The translations under genes were made by a program, and so were the position numbers. The notes beneath the pieces are model-generated. The model saw only the letters and a program-made list of their open reading frames with translations, had not been told where the DNA came from and did no database searches. Shown piece by piece: positions 1 to 5,956 of a stretch of 7,136 nt of DNA. Positions within the stretch are counted from its first letter, which is position 1, and every line of letters begins with the position of its first letter. The DNA comes from CAJQGY01 sp964417685 (lineage in GTDB: Bacteria; Pseudomonadota; Gammaproteobacteria; Magnimaribacterales; D2472), in NCBI GenBank assembly GCA_964417685.1, contig CAYQIT010000033.1, positions 1 through 7,136 on the forward strand, written 5' to 3'.

Positions 1-23
1 CTGGGTTTAGATACAAGCTTTAA
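1..23 (+). CDS. Possible C-terminal tail of an upstream gene (partial)
   Basis: Reading from position 3, the window opens with codons for GFRYKL and a TAA at 21-23, about 20 nt before a strong terminator stem. That placement fits the end of a gene whose body lies outside the window. The short tail with alternating aromatic and basic residues would suit the last strand of an outer-membrane beta-barrel, but six residues cannot establish this. The other two forward frames are also open to the window edge or stop early (TAG at 8-10; TAA at 58-60, inside the terminator), so the frame choice rests only on position relative to the terminator. Confidence 0.25.
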
Positions 24-42
24 AAAAGAGTTTAATTTAAAC

Positions 43-72
43 AAAGGGGTTATTTTATAACCCCTTTTTTTT
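43..72 (+). terminator. Rho-independent terminator of the upstream gene
   Basis: GGGGTTAT (46-53) pairs perfectly with ATAACCCC (57-64) around a 3-nt loop. Eight T residues follow (65-72), and the A residues at 43-45 can extend the stem. This is a textbook intrinsic terminator on the + strand. It separates the upstream gene from the lipoprotein peptidase. Confidence 0.9.
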
Positions 73-119
73 AGCTCTAAAATAAATTTTGTAGTAAAGC
101 TGCATGAAAATTACTTATA

Positions 120-167
120 AAGTATTTATTTTAAAGGCTTTATACATATCTTGACCAATAAATACTT
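120..167. repeat. 11-bp perfect inverted repeat upstream of the peptidase gene
   Basis: AAGTATTTATT at 120-130 is the exact reverse complement of AATAAATACTT at 157-167, with 26 nt between the arms. The pair lies in the non-coding stretch before the peptidase gene and encloses TTGACC (151-156), a good -35-like hexamer. It could be an operator for a dimeric regulator or an RNA stem in a long leader. AT-rich DNA yields such repeats by chance more often than balanced DNA, so function is unproven. Confidence 0.45.
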
Positions 168-182
168 ACTGTATTTACTGTA
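166..182 (+). repeat. Short tandem direct repeat TTACTGTA, period 9 bp
   Basis: TTACTGTA occurs at 166-173 and again at 175-182, one nucleotide apart. The first copy overlaps the right arm of the upstream inverted repeat by two bases. The site lies 40-60 bp before the peptidase start codon, where a regulator-binding site could sit. It is not a recognised operator. Confidence 0.35.
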
Positions 183-213
183 CTAAATATTCATTTTTAA
201 AAATTATTTATCG

Positions 214-219
214 TATACT
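214..219 (+). promoter_or_regulatory. Putative -10 hexamer for a leaderless peptidase mRNA
   Basis: TATACT (5 of 6 to TATAAT) ends 6 nt before the ATG at 226, so transcription would start at or next to the initiation codon. No convincing -35 lies 16-18 bp upstream, and there is no real Shine-Dalgarno (only CTGGA, too weak). An alternative start of transcription is the TTGACC at 151-156, but no well-spaced -10 follows it: TATTTA at 172 gives a 15-bp spacer and TACTGT at 176 gives 19. Confidence 0.35.
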
Positions 220-225
220 GGATTT

Positions 226-2556
226 ATGAATAAAATATATAGCGCATTATTGTCAGTCATTTTTGTCTCTGCCTGCGGCGGAGGCGGCGGAGGCGGCGGA
301 GGCGGCGGCTCTACTCCACCACCACCAACAACCCCACCTCCATCTGTATCCATATCGTCAGATATTACCTCAGGATCAACTGGTGACTCTATAACAATTA
401 CCTGGTCTTCATCTAATTCTAATTCATGTTCAGCATCAGGAGCATGGGAGGGATCAAAATCCACCTCTGGATCTGAAACCGTTCCATTGAGTGCGGCTGG
501 AAATAATACTTTCAATCTTACATGTTCTGGAGGAGGCGGTTCATCTACCCAATCAGTGGTAATTTTTGCTTTTGATCTTGGATTAAAGACAGATCCAATT
601 TCTACTGATGAGGATACAGTCTTTACTGGTAGCATAAAAGCCAATCCTAATCAGACGCTTACAAGCCCACTTCAATACACAATAACTGAAAGCCCTCAAA
701 AAGGTCTTCTAGATTTATCAGCAGAGGCTGAAATTACATATACACCATATGCTAATTTAAATGGAGCAGACTCATTTACATATGAGGTCTATTCTGTTGA
801 TAAAGATATGACAAAAACTGTAAATATCACTATTGATATTATTTCTGTCAATGATCCTCCTGTAATGACTTTTGAATCAGCTCCTGAATTATCTAGAGAT
901 ACAATGGTATTTGATAGCACAGTAAGTTTTAGAGTAAATTTGAGTGATGTTGATAATACAATAGAAGAGCTACAATTTTTATCAACTATAGATGGTAATA
1001 ATGCTCCTATTAGCTTTACTGTAGATGAGGGTGAAAATCCTAATGGAGCCGGTACATTAGTTATGGATGTGAACGTAGCTATTGGCGGTTTATTTGATAC
1101 TGAATTAATAGTCGCTGATAGTGAGGACGTTACAACATTAACCTTTGAAACTTGGTATGTAGGATCTAGAGAGGTTGTAACGATTCAGCAAGATGACGAC
1201 CCAGAGGATGGTTTTGATGGAGGTGCAAAAACTCCTAAAGACTATAACGTTTATTACCTGATTGGTGGTAAAGGAGAGTTTGAAACTATTGGACAAACTA
1301 AATACTTATTTATCGGTGATTCATTGAATGGTCAGACAGATATTGATCTTTATAGAAGAGCTTTAATTGCATCTATTAATAAAGTCAGAGATTCTGATTC
1401 GGGTGAGTTTTTTAAAGAAGATTACTTTACTGTAGTATCTGCTGAACCGGTAGATCCCGATGGAACTTCTGCCACAGGCATTAGAACAGGTTGCTATGAT
1501 TTTGATGATAGTGTTTATTGTATTGGTGATATGGATACAGCCATCTTTGATGTTTTTCTTCCTAACAACACATTAGTCTCAACACTAACTAGAGTTCAAG
1601 GTAGAGGAGTAAATCTTGGTAATAGAAATATACAGAGAATTAGAGAAGATGATCCAGAACGAACAAGTAACACTCTTATGCATGAGCTTGGACACGCACA
1701 TGGATTTATGGGTGATGAATACAGATCAAGTGATGATAGGGATGTGAGCGCTTATGCGGATTTAAATATAAATACAAGTACACAAAGTACCGCTACATTA
1801 GTTAAATGGAACCATCACTTTGAGGATAATTTCAATATTCTTGGTAGGGATATTCTGGTTTGTTATAACTACGCCGATGGAACTATTTCGGATAGAGACG
1901 ATCAAGGTATTGTTGTTGAGGACTGTGGCTGTTTTGCAAATGAATGGGATGAAAATGGTAATTTTGTAAGAAAAAATCCTGAATGTAATAAAGTTGGTCA
2001 TTTTGAGGGTAACTACTATGGTTTATATGACAACTATAGACCTAATTACTGCAATATTATGGATTCTTGCTCAAGCGGTGGTTATGGAGCTGTTAATTCT
2101 GAAGGTTTCGCCGTAGGTTCATTACAAAATCAAGGCTTTTATGATCCAGGTAATGCTTCAACAATTACTAATGATCAAGGGCAGGTAACAGGCTGGCGTA
2201 TAAGCTTAGATGTTCAATACAACCCAGAAAAGGTTTCAGTTAAGTGGTTTGTTAATGGTGTTGAAGATACCTCAAAAGAGAATCAATTGTCGGTGACTTT
2301 TAACAGGCCATCTGATAACAGTATACAAATTTATACATACAAGGGTGTTGATCTGTCAGGGACTATTATTGCTCAGGATGATCCTTTGGATAAATGGGAT
2401 TTTTATAGAGGCTTGATGCAATCTGATTGGTATTGGATTGATGAAAATGGAAATTCAACAAGAGATCCAGTTGATGCAGTTAGAGAAGAGTATCAATATG
2501 GATATATGTATGGGCCAGTTGGTGGCTCATGGGGAGTAAATTGGGCAAGATGGTAA
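226..2556 (+). CDS. Surface lipoprotein with Ig-like and cadherin-like domains and an M64-type zinc metallopeptidase domain
   Basis: This 776-residue protein is probably an exported, lipid-anchored protease. Residues 1-16 are a signal peptide ending in lipobox V14-S-A-C17. The mature N-terminus is C17 followed by 11 glycines and a Pro/Thr linker (to about 39). With Gly at +2, outer-membrane sorting is expected. Residues about 40-115 form an Ig-like domain with W60 and a likely C68-C100 disulfide. Residues about 123-212 are cadherin-like (STDEDT start, NGADSFTYEV, closing VNDPP), followed by another beta-rich segment to about 315. The catalytic domain spans about 320-650: H486-E487-x-x-H490-x-x-G493 continues into GDEY (496-499), the HExGHxxGxxxDEY pattern of peptidase family M64 (IgA peptidase M64). 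C609-N-I-M612 may form a Met-turn-like element. The C-terminal part (about 660-776) is beta- and aromatic-rich. H486 and H490 should bind zinc and E487 should be the base; D497 as third ligand is inferred from the family pattern. The substrate is unknown, and cleavage of IgA is unlikely for a free-living organism. Confidence 0.88.
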   Translation: MNKIYSALLSVIFVSACGGGGGGGGGGGSTPPPPTTPPPSVSISSDITSGSTGDSITITWSSSNSNSCSASGAWEGSKSTSGSETVPLSAAGNNTFNLTCSGGGGSSTQSVVIFAFDLGLKTDPISTDEDTVFTGSIKANPNQTLTSPLQYTITESPQKGLLDLSAEAEITYTPYANLNGADSFTYEVYSVDKDMTKTVNITIDIISVNDPPVMTFESAPELSRDTMVFDSTVSFRVNLSDVDNTIEELQFLSTIDGNNAPISFTVDEGENPNGAGTLVMDVNVAIGGLFDTELIVADSEDVTTLTFETWYVGSREVVTIQQDDDPEDGFDGGAKTPKDYNVYYLIGGKGEFETIGQTKYLFIGDSLNGQTDIDLYRRALIASINKVRDSDSGEFFKEDYFTVVSAEPVDPDGTSATGIRTGCYDFDDSVYCIGDMDTAIFDVFLPNNTLVSTLTRVQGRGVNLGNRNIQRIREDDPERTSNTLMHELGHAHGFMGDEYRSSDDRDVSAYADLNINTSTQSTATLVKWNHHFEDNFNILGRDILVCYNYADGTISDRDDQGIVVEDCGCFANEWDENGNFVRKNPECNKVGHFEGNYYGLYDNYRPNYCNIMDSCSSGGYGAVNSEGFAVGSLQNQGFYDPGNASTITNDQGQVTGWRISLDVQYNPEKVSVKWFVNGVEDTSKENQLSVTFNRPSDNSIQIYTYKGVDLSGTIIAQDDPLDKWDFYRGLMQSDWYWIDENGNSTRDPVDAVREEYQYGYMYGPVGGSWGVNWARW
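277..309 (+). repeat. GC-rich 9-bp-period microsatellite encoding polyglycine
   Basis: Eleven consecutive glycine codons directly after the lipobox cysteine are built from the 9-mer GGCGGAGGC and its phases, ending in three GGC codons. The tract is strikingly GC-rich within AT-rich surroundings. Because the unit is 9 bp, slippage would change linker length by three glycines without shifting the frame. Gly-rich segments after lipobox cysteines are common in surface lipoproteins of Gram-negative bacteria. Confidence 0.8.
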
Positions 2557-3038
2557 AAATAATTAAAATTTCGTTTGTTGGTATATTTTCACTCTCGCTT
2601 TTTGCAAGTGATGTCTTAGAAAAGAATATAGATCTAACAAAACTTTCAAAAATTGAAGACGGAGATGCTTTAGTTTTAACTCTTAAAGGAAGTAAAGATG
2701 GTCTTTCTCTCAAAAAATCTGTTATAGAAAAACCAAATTATAATGTCATAACAAAATACAAAGCTTTTAATAAAAGAGATGAATTTGTATTAAGAGTTTT
2801 AGATAAAAATAAGACTGAGGTTGCTGTGATCGGATTAGGCAACCCTTTTTACATTCATGCTCAGCATATTGATCACGAAGGTAGCAAGGATTTTGGCACC
2901 TATATTGATAATCAAGATATAAATGCTGTTATCCCTTTAGGCCTTGATGCTTCTTATGTTGTATTAGCATCTCAAGATCCATTTGGTTTGTATGATATTA
3001 ATGAAATTTCTCTTCTTGAGCCTTTAGTAAAAAAATAA
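2550..3038 (+). CDS. Small secreted protein of unknown function, coupled to the M64-type peptidase
   Basis: I do not recognise this 162-residue protein. The start at 2550 is preferred because it gives a clean signal peptide: MVKIIKIS, a hydrophobic core, and a probable SPase I cut after SLFA (19/20). An in-frame ATG at 2529 would add seven residues (MGSKLGK) ahead of it. The start overlaps the peptidase stop (ATGGTAA, 2550-2556). GGGGAG at 2531-2536 may serve as ribosome binding site, although its 13-nt spacing is long, so translational coupling is likely. The mature protein has no Cys or Trp and looks beta-rich, with blocks such as EFVLRVLDKNKTEVAVIGLGNP, HAQHIDHEG and DASYVVLASQDPFGLYDI. 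No lipobox, membrane segment or catalytic motif is visible. The context suggests it works with the peptidase as a partner, chaperone or inhibitor, or carries a domain fused to such peptidases elsewhere. These roles are inference. No terminator follows. Confidence 0.8.
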   Translation: MVKIIKISFVGIFSLSLFASDVLEKNIDLTKLSKIEDGDALVLTLKGSKDGLSLKKSVIEKPNYNVITKYKAFNKRDEFVLRVLDKNKTEVAVIGLGNPFYIHAQHIDHEGSKDFGTYIDNQDINAVIPLGLDASYVVLASQDPFGLYDINEISLLEPLVKK

Positions 3039-3081
3039 ATATTTATAATCAATAACACTAATTTTAGCCCTTTAAATGTTG

Positions 3082-3110
3082 TTGAAAGCTTTAAGATTAA
3101 AGGTTATATT
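3082..3110 (+). promoter_or_regulatory. Sigma70-type promoter of tRNA-Gly
   Basis: TTGAAA (3082-3087) and TATATT (3105-3110) are separated by exactly 17 bp. Each hexamer differs from consensus at only one or two positions. The expected transcription start is around 3117, giving a short 5' leader before the tRNA at 3125. This is the best-formed promoter in the window, as expected for a stable RNA gene. Confidence 0.75.
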
Positions 3111-3124
3111 ACACATCCTTAATT

Positions 3125-3200
3125 GCGGTACTAGCTCAGTTGGTAGAGCGTCTGCTTGCCAAGCAGAAGGCCGCCGGTTCGAGACCGGCGTACCGCACCA
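3125..3200 (+). tRNA. tRNA-Gly (anticodon GCC)
   Basis: A complete 76-nt cloverleaf is visible. The acceptor arms GCGGTAC and GTACCGC pair fully. The D arm is GCTC/GAGC around AGTTGGTA. The anticodon stem TCTGC/GCAGA holds the loop TTGCCAA, with anticodon GCC at 3158-3160. The T arm is GCCGG/CCGGC around TTCGAGA. The discriminator base A and the CCA end are encoded. GCC reads glycine codons GGC and GGU. The gene stands alone, with its own promoter upstream and no clear terminator before the esterase gene 41 nt downstream. Confidence 0.98.
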
Positions 3201-3226
3201 ATTTCTTAAAAATCTTTCATTTTATG

Positions 3227-3235
3227 TGTCATAAT
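3227..3235 (+). promoter_or_regulatory. Putative extended -10 for the esterase gene (leaderless)
   Basis: TGTCATAAT matches the extended -10 pattern TGnTATAAT with one mismatch. The hexamer CATAAT (3230-3235) ends 6 nt before the ATG at 3242, so the mRNA would begin at or beside the start codon. No Shine-Dalgarno is present in front of that ATG. Read-through from the tRNA promoter is an alternative source of transcript. Confidence 0.35.
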
Positions 3236-3241
3236 TCTCGC

Positions 3242-4204
3242 ATGAAATTAAAATTACTCCCGCTATTATTCCTATTGATTTCTTGTAGTGGTGGCTCATC
3301 ATCAGACTCAAATTCAGGTGACGACAGATCTGTTACTCCTCCACCCAACTCACTTATAAGTTGTACAAAAGCATTAAATACCAATGTTTGTAATTTTGAG
3401 CACAAGGGCCTTGAAAGATCTTTCTATATTCATGCCCCAACTAATATTGAACAATTAGATAAGATACCACTTCTATTTGTCCTTCATGGATTTGGAGGCA
3501 GTGCCGAGAGAATTATGGGGTATTCAAACTTTCAATCCATTGCTGATGAAAGTAATTTTATTGCGATTTTTCCACAAGGTTCACCATTTGAAACTATATT
3601 ATCTTCTGCTTCATCTCACTGGAATTCAGGAGGATGGACGGTTGGTAGTGATGTTGATGATGTGGATTTTATTAACTCTATAATAGATTGGGTTTCTGGT
3701 GAATATAATATTGATCAGGAAAGAATTTATTCTACAGGCATGTCTAATGGTGGCTTTATGAGTTATCACCTGGCATGTAATCTTAGTTCAAGGATAGCAG
3801 CTATAGCTTCTGTAACTGGTTCAATGACAAAACAAACCTTAGAAGATTGTGACCCAACTCACCCAACGCCAATTCTTCAAATTCATGGCGCTGCAGATAC
3901 CACAGTTCCATATAGAGGAAATTCAGCTCTAGGCATGGAGAGTATTCCAGTTAGCTTAAATTATTGGGCAACATTTAACGCGTGTAATCCTGAACCAATT
4001 GTTGCCGTAGCTGATTTTTTTGAGGAAAGTTACTCGATTGAATATTGGAGTTATGAAAATTGTTTAAATAATACTCAGGTCGACCTTATACTTCATAGCA
4101 CCATGGGCCATTTTTGGCCTTCAATGGATTCTCATAGCATATCTGCTTCAGCAGATATCTGGAGATTTTTATCAAAGTACAATATTTATGGACTTATAGA
4201 ATAA
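3242..4204 (+). CDS. Lipoprotein esterase of the PHB depolymerase/feruloyl esterase (LpqC-like) type
   Basis: This 320-residue serine hydrolase probably acts on ester bonds outside the cell or in the periplasm. The ATG at 3242 is chosen because it gives a compact lipoprotein signal (MKLKLLPLLFLLISC) with lipobox L12-I-S-C15. A longer reading frame starts inside the tRNA and cannot be right. A Ser/Gly/Asp linker runs to about 36. The alpha/beta-hydrolase features are in order: HGFGG (82-86, oxyanion region), WNSGGW (127-132), VDDVDFI (138-144), GMSNGG with nucleophile S168, HGAADTTVPY with likely catalytic D219, and GHFWP with likely catalytic H290. This is the signature order of the PHB depolymerase/acetylxylan-feruloyl esterase group (LpqC, COG3509). 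The family's substrates include polyesters and acyl groups on polysaccharides, and the sequence does not decide among them. Six further cysteines (41, 50, 179, 203 and two near the C-terminus) could form disulfides. The gene appears monocistronic. Confidence 0.88.
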   Translation: MKLKLLPLLFLLISCSGGSSSDSNSGDDRSVTPPPNSLISCTKALNTNVCNFEHKGLERSFYIHAPTNIEQLDKIPLLFVLHGFGGSAERIMGYSNFQSIADESNFIAIFPQGSPFETILSSASSHWNSGGWTVGSDVDDVDFINSIIDWVSGEYNIDQERIYSTGMSNGGFMSYHLACNLSSRIAAIASVTGSMTKQTLEDCDPTHPTPILQIHGAADTTVPYRGNSALGMESIPVSLNYWATFNACNPEPIVAVADFFEESYSIEYWSYENCLNNTQVDLILHSTMGHFWPSMDSHSISASADIWRFLSKYNIYGLIE

Positions 4205-4251
4205 ATATATTTTTTGTACATAAAATTTAATTCAGTCTTAACTTTTAGTTG

Positions 4252-4257
4252 TATTAT
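4252..4257 (+). promoter_or_regulatory. Possible -10 hexamer for the first paralogue gene
   Basis: TATTAT (5 of 6 to consensus) is preceded directly by TTG and lies 36 nt before the start codon, leaving room for a short leader containing the Shine-Dalgarno. The nearest -35-like sequence, TTCAGT at 4231-4236, has a poor 15-bp spacer. No terminator is visible between the esterase stop (4204) and this site, so read-through is also possible. Confidence 0.3.
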
Positions 4258-4282
4258 CTATTGATAACTAATTTTTTAAACA

Positions 4283-4289
4283 GGGAGAG
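4283..4289 (+). promoter_or_regulatory. Strong ribosome binding site GGGAGAG that fixes the start at 4294
   Basis: GGGAGAG lies 4 nt before the ATG at 4294 (6 nt measured from the GGAG core) and decides this start over an upstream in-frame TTG at 4249. The identical heptamer precedes the downstream paralogue. Confidence 0.8.
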
Positions 4290-4293
4290 TTTA

Positions 4294-5049
4294 ATGAGAA
4301 AATTAATTGCATTTATGATGTTATTTAGCATCAGTTCTTTTGCTCAAGATGCAGAGCAATACAAATATGATCCAAGCGAATCAGATAATCCTGCAGAATA
4401 TTACATAGGATCCTTTAATAAAGGAAAAGATCTTGATGATCTTGTTGATTGGTATGGTGATTTTGCAGAATTCGCTGAAAGCAAAGGCTCAGTATATGAA
4501 AATATGACAGTATCAATTCTTACCCCATACTTTCATAATGATTTAACAACCCATGATGTTATGTGGGTTAATACATTTCCTTCTCGGTCTGAGCAATTTT
4601 TAGGTCTTGAGACATGGGTAACTGGTGGAGGCGCTGACCTTATGAAAGAGCTTCCTATTACTAATACTCAAGTTGTTAACACGTGGCAATGGAATATCTC
4701 ACAACCGTCTGCAATGGCTCCTGGAGGCTCTGCATATGCTATATATTCAGTATGTGAATTAGAAGAAGGGTACAACATGAGACAAGTTTATGATGCATAT
4801 GTTGATATGGCTAAGTATGCTCAATCAGTTGGTGACACTATTGGAAGAAAAATGATTGTTCCAACTGCAGGTCATTCATTACCTGATGGTAAGGATTTTG
4901 TAAGGCTTATGTATACCGCATCAATTAGCTCAATGGGAGAGAATGCCGAATTATTTTGGGAAAAGATAGCTGAGTCAGAGGCTGCACAAAATCTTAAAGG
5001 CTTTTCATGCTCAAATGCTAATTCTTATGTTGGCTTAATAATGAGATAG
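4294..5049 (+). CDS. Secreted protein of unknown function, paralogue 1 (two-repeat architecture)
   Basis: This 251-residue protein is not one I recognise by name. Residues 1-17 are a Sec signal peptide (MRKLIAFMMLF core, probable cut SSFA/QD), so the mature protein is periplasmic or released. It is clearly homologous to the next gene, with matching blocks AEYYIxxFxxGKDxDD (34-49), the NxQVxxTWQ region (124-132), YDAY (166-169) and GRK (184-186). Two cysteines, C154 and C239, are conserved in the paralogue and may form a disulfide. The protein seems to contain two related halves (about 34-121 and 147-231), each with a Tyr-rich strand, an acidic/amphipathic helix, a short strand ending in Pro, then a Phe/Trp-containing strand and helix. 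That alternation resembles a duplicated ferredoxin-like (dimeric alpha/beta barrel) fold, which is inference. No enzyme motif is visible. The start rests on the strong GGGAGAG site, and the gene ends at a strong terminator. Confidence 0.85.
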   Translation: MRKLIAFMMLFSISSFAQDAEQYKYDPSESDNPAEYYIGSFNKGKDLDDLVDWYGDFAEFAESKGSVYENMTVSILTPYFHNDLTTHDVMWVNTFPSRSEQFLGLETWVTGGGADLMKELPITNTQVVNTWQWNISQPSAMAPGGSAYAIYSVCELEEGYNMRQVYDAYVDMAKYAQSVGDTIGRKMIVPTAGHSLPDGKDFVRLMYTASISSMGENAELFWEKIAESEAAQNLKGFSCSNANSYVGLIMR

Positions 5050-5063
5050 TCTTAGAATCTAAG

Positions 5064-5094
5064 AAAAAAAGAGCGCTTTATGCGCTCTTTTTTT
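5064..5094 (+). terminator. Intrinsic terminator after paralogue 1
   Basis: GAGCGC (5071-5076) pairs with GCGCTC (5082-5087) around TTTAT. The stem is extended by seven A residues (5064-5070) facing seven T residues (5088-5094). A small extra palindrome, CTTAGA-a-TCTAAG, sits just upstream at 5051-5063. The A and T tracts on both sides would let the structure work in either direction, though no convergent gene is present. Confidence 0.92.
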
Positions 5095-5140
5095 ATGTAT
5101 CATTTTTAGATATTTTCATTTTTTTCTTATTTAATATTTC

Positions 5141-5149
5141 TGTTATATT
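5141..5149 (+). promoter_or_regulatory. Extended -10 promoter of paralogue 2
   Basis: TGTTATATT fits the extended -10 form TGnTATAAT with one mismatch in the hexamer (TATATT, 5144-5149). The upstream 5102-5140 stretch is very T-rich, with no clear TTGACA, which is typical for an extended -10 promoter. Transcription would begin near 5156, leaving a leader of about 30 nt. The preceding terminator makes a dedicated promoter necessary. Confidence 0.55.
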
Positions 5150-5175
5150 AATTTTAGGTAATTCATTTTATTAAT

Positions 5176-5182
5176 GGGAGAG
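5176..5182 (+). promoter_or_regulatory. Ribosome binding site GGGAGAG of paralogue 2
   Basis: GGGAGAG is followed by five A residues and the ATG at 5188, giving near-ideal spacing. It is the same heptamer as in front of paralogue 1, showing that the translation signal was kept after duplication. Confidence 0.8.
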
Positions 5183-5187
5183 AAAAA

Positions 5188-5937
5188 ATGAGAAAACTAT
5201 TAACTCTATGTTTAACTTTTTCATTTGCAGTAATTGCAGATGATCATGTTGAAGATAAACCTAAATACGAACCTAATAAGGCTGAGTACTATATTTCTAC
5301 TTTTAAAGAAGGTAAGGATATGGATGATATGATGCGTTGGTCAAAAGAGTGGGCTAAATGGGCTTCAAAAGGCGATGCTGGTGAAGCTTTCAAAGAGTAT
5401 AGAGCAAATATGCTTGTACCAATGTATGGAAATAATCTTAACAGCGTTGACTTTATTTGGCTTGGAATAACGCCAAATCCTGAAGAGCAATATAAAGGAA
5501 ATGATTATTGGTTCACAAATGGCAATGATTTATTAAAGAAATTGCCTGTTAACAACAATCAAGTAATTGATACATGGCAGCGAACTGTTTCAGAGACTCC
5601 AGATGGCAATGCAGGATATGTAGTATATTCAGACTGCAAATTAGGAGAGGATGTAAAAATGGGTGACTTTTATGATGCTTACTTTGCTTATGCAGAAGCA
5701 GCTAAAAAGTTAGGAGATGTTGCTGGTAGAAAATTAATATGGCCAGGAGCAGGAACTAGATCTGAATGGGATTATGATTTTGTTCAAGCTGTATTCACAT
5801 CAACTATAGCTGATTATGGTAAAAACTGGGTAAACTTTTGGGAAAACTCAGAAGATATGCCTGAACTTCAGGCATTACAAGCTCTTGGCGGCTCTTGTGC
5901 TAACGAGAGAACCTTTGGAGTAATTCCTGTAAAATAA
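5188..5937 (+). CDS. Secreted protein of unknown function, paralogue 2 (Trp-rich, two-repeat architecture)
   Basis: This 249-residue protein is homologous to the preceding gene along its whole length. Residues 1-17 form a Sec signal peptide (MRKLLTLCLTFSFAVIA, cut before DD). Shared landmarks are AEYYIxxFxxGKDxDDxxxW (32-51), a matching Leu-Pro turn (119-120), NNNQVIDTWQ (122-131), YDAY (162-165), GRK (180-182) and cysteines C150 and C237. The mature part is unusually rich in Trp (ten), including W51/W55/W58 near the first helix and W214/W218 near the last. Two halves are again discernible: VPMYG...DFIWLGITPN...YKGNDYW (77-108) resembles WPGAG...DFVQAVFTST...GKNWVNFW (185-218). The even spacing of aromatics suggests a binding pocket or aromatic stacking surface, but no ligand can be named. 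The gene has its own extended -10 promoter, strong Shine-Dalgarno and terminator, so it is likely well expressed as a single-gene transcript. Confidence 0.87.
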   Translation: MRKLLTLCLTFSFAVIADDHVEDKPKYEPNKAEYYISTFKEGKDMDDMMRWSKEWAKWASKGDAGEAFKEYRANMLVPMYGNNLNSVDFIWLGITPNPEEQYKGNDYWFTNGNDLLKKLPVNNNQVIDTWQRTVSETPDGNAGYVVYSDCKLGEDVKMGDFYDAYFAYAEAAKKLGDVAGRKLIWPGAGTRSEWDYDFVQAVFTSTIADYGKNWVNFWENSEDMPELQALQALGGSCANERTFGVIPVK

Positions 5938-5956
5938 TACTGACATTATTTTAATT

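Noticed and set aside
166..184. LexA (SOS) box, because TACTGTAT resembles half of the gammaproteobacterial site
   Set aside because: The second half-site is repeated directly rather than inverted, and no ACAG occurs at the required spacing downstream.
204..644. Minus-strand ORF of 146 codons with a polyproline stretch
   Set aside because: It is the antisense of the polyglycine and Ig-like part of the lipoprotein gene. The polyproline is the complement of the GGC/GGA repeat, and there is no ribosome binding site or signal to support it.
1798..2001. Minus-strand ORF of 67 codons inside the peptidase gene
   Set aside because: It lies fully within the conserved catalytic region of the real gene and has no start signal or recognisable domain.
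2480..2713. Minus-strand ORF of 77 codons across the peptidase/small protein junction
   Set aside because: It overlaps two coding genes on the opposite strand, one with a clear signal peptide. It is composition-driven.
3140..3241. N-terminal extension of the esterase ORF beginning inside the tRNA
   Set aside because: Its first 20 codons are tRNA sequence, and a lipoprotein signal peptide begins cleanly at the ATG at 3242.
3125..3241. tRNA-Gly as an attachment site of an integrated element
   Set aside because: No integrase, no repeated copy of the tRNA 3' end and no abrupt composition change are seen in the window.
3477..3683. Plus-strand ORF of 68 codons in another frame of the esterase
   Set aside because: It is a shadow frame covering the HGFGG and VDDVDF region of the real gene, with no independent start signal.
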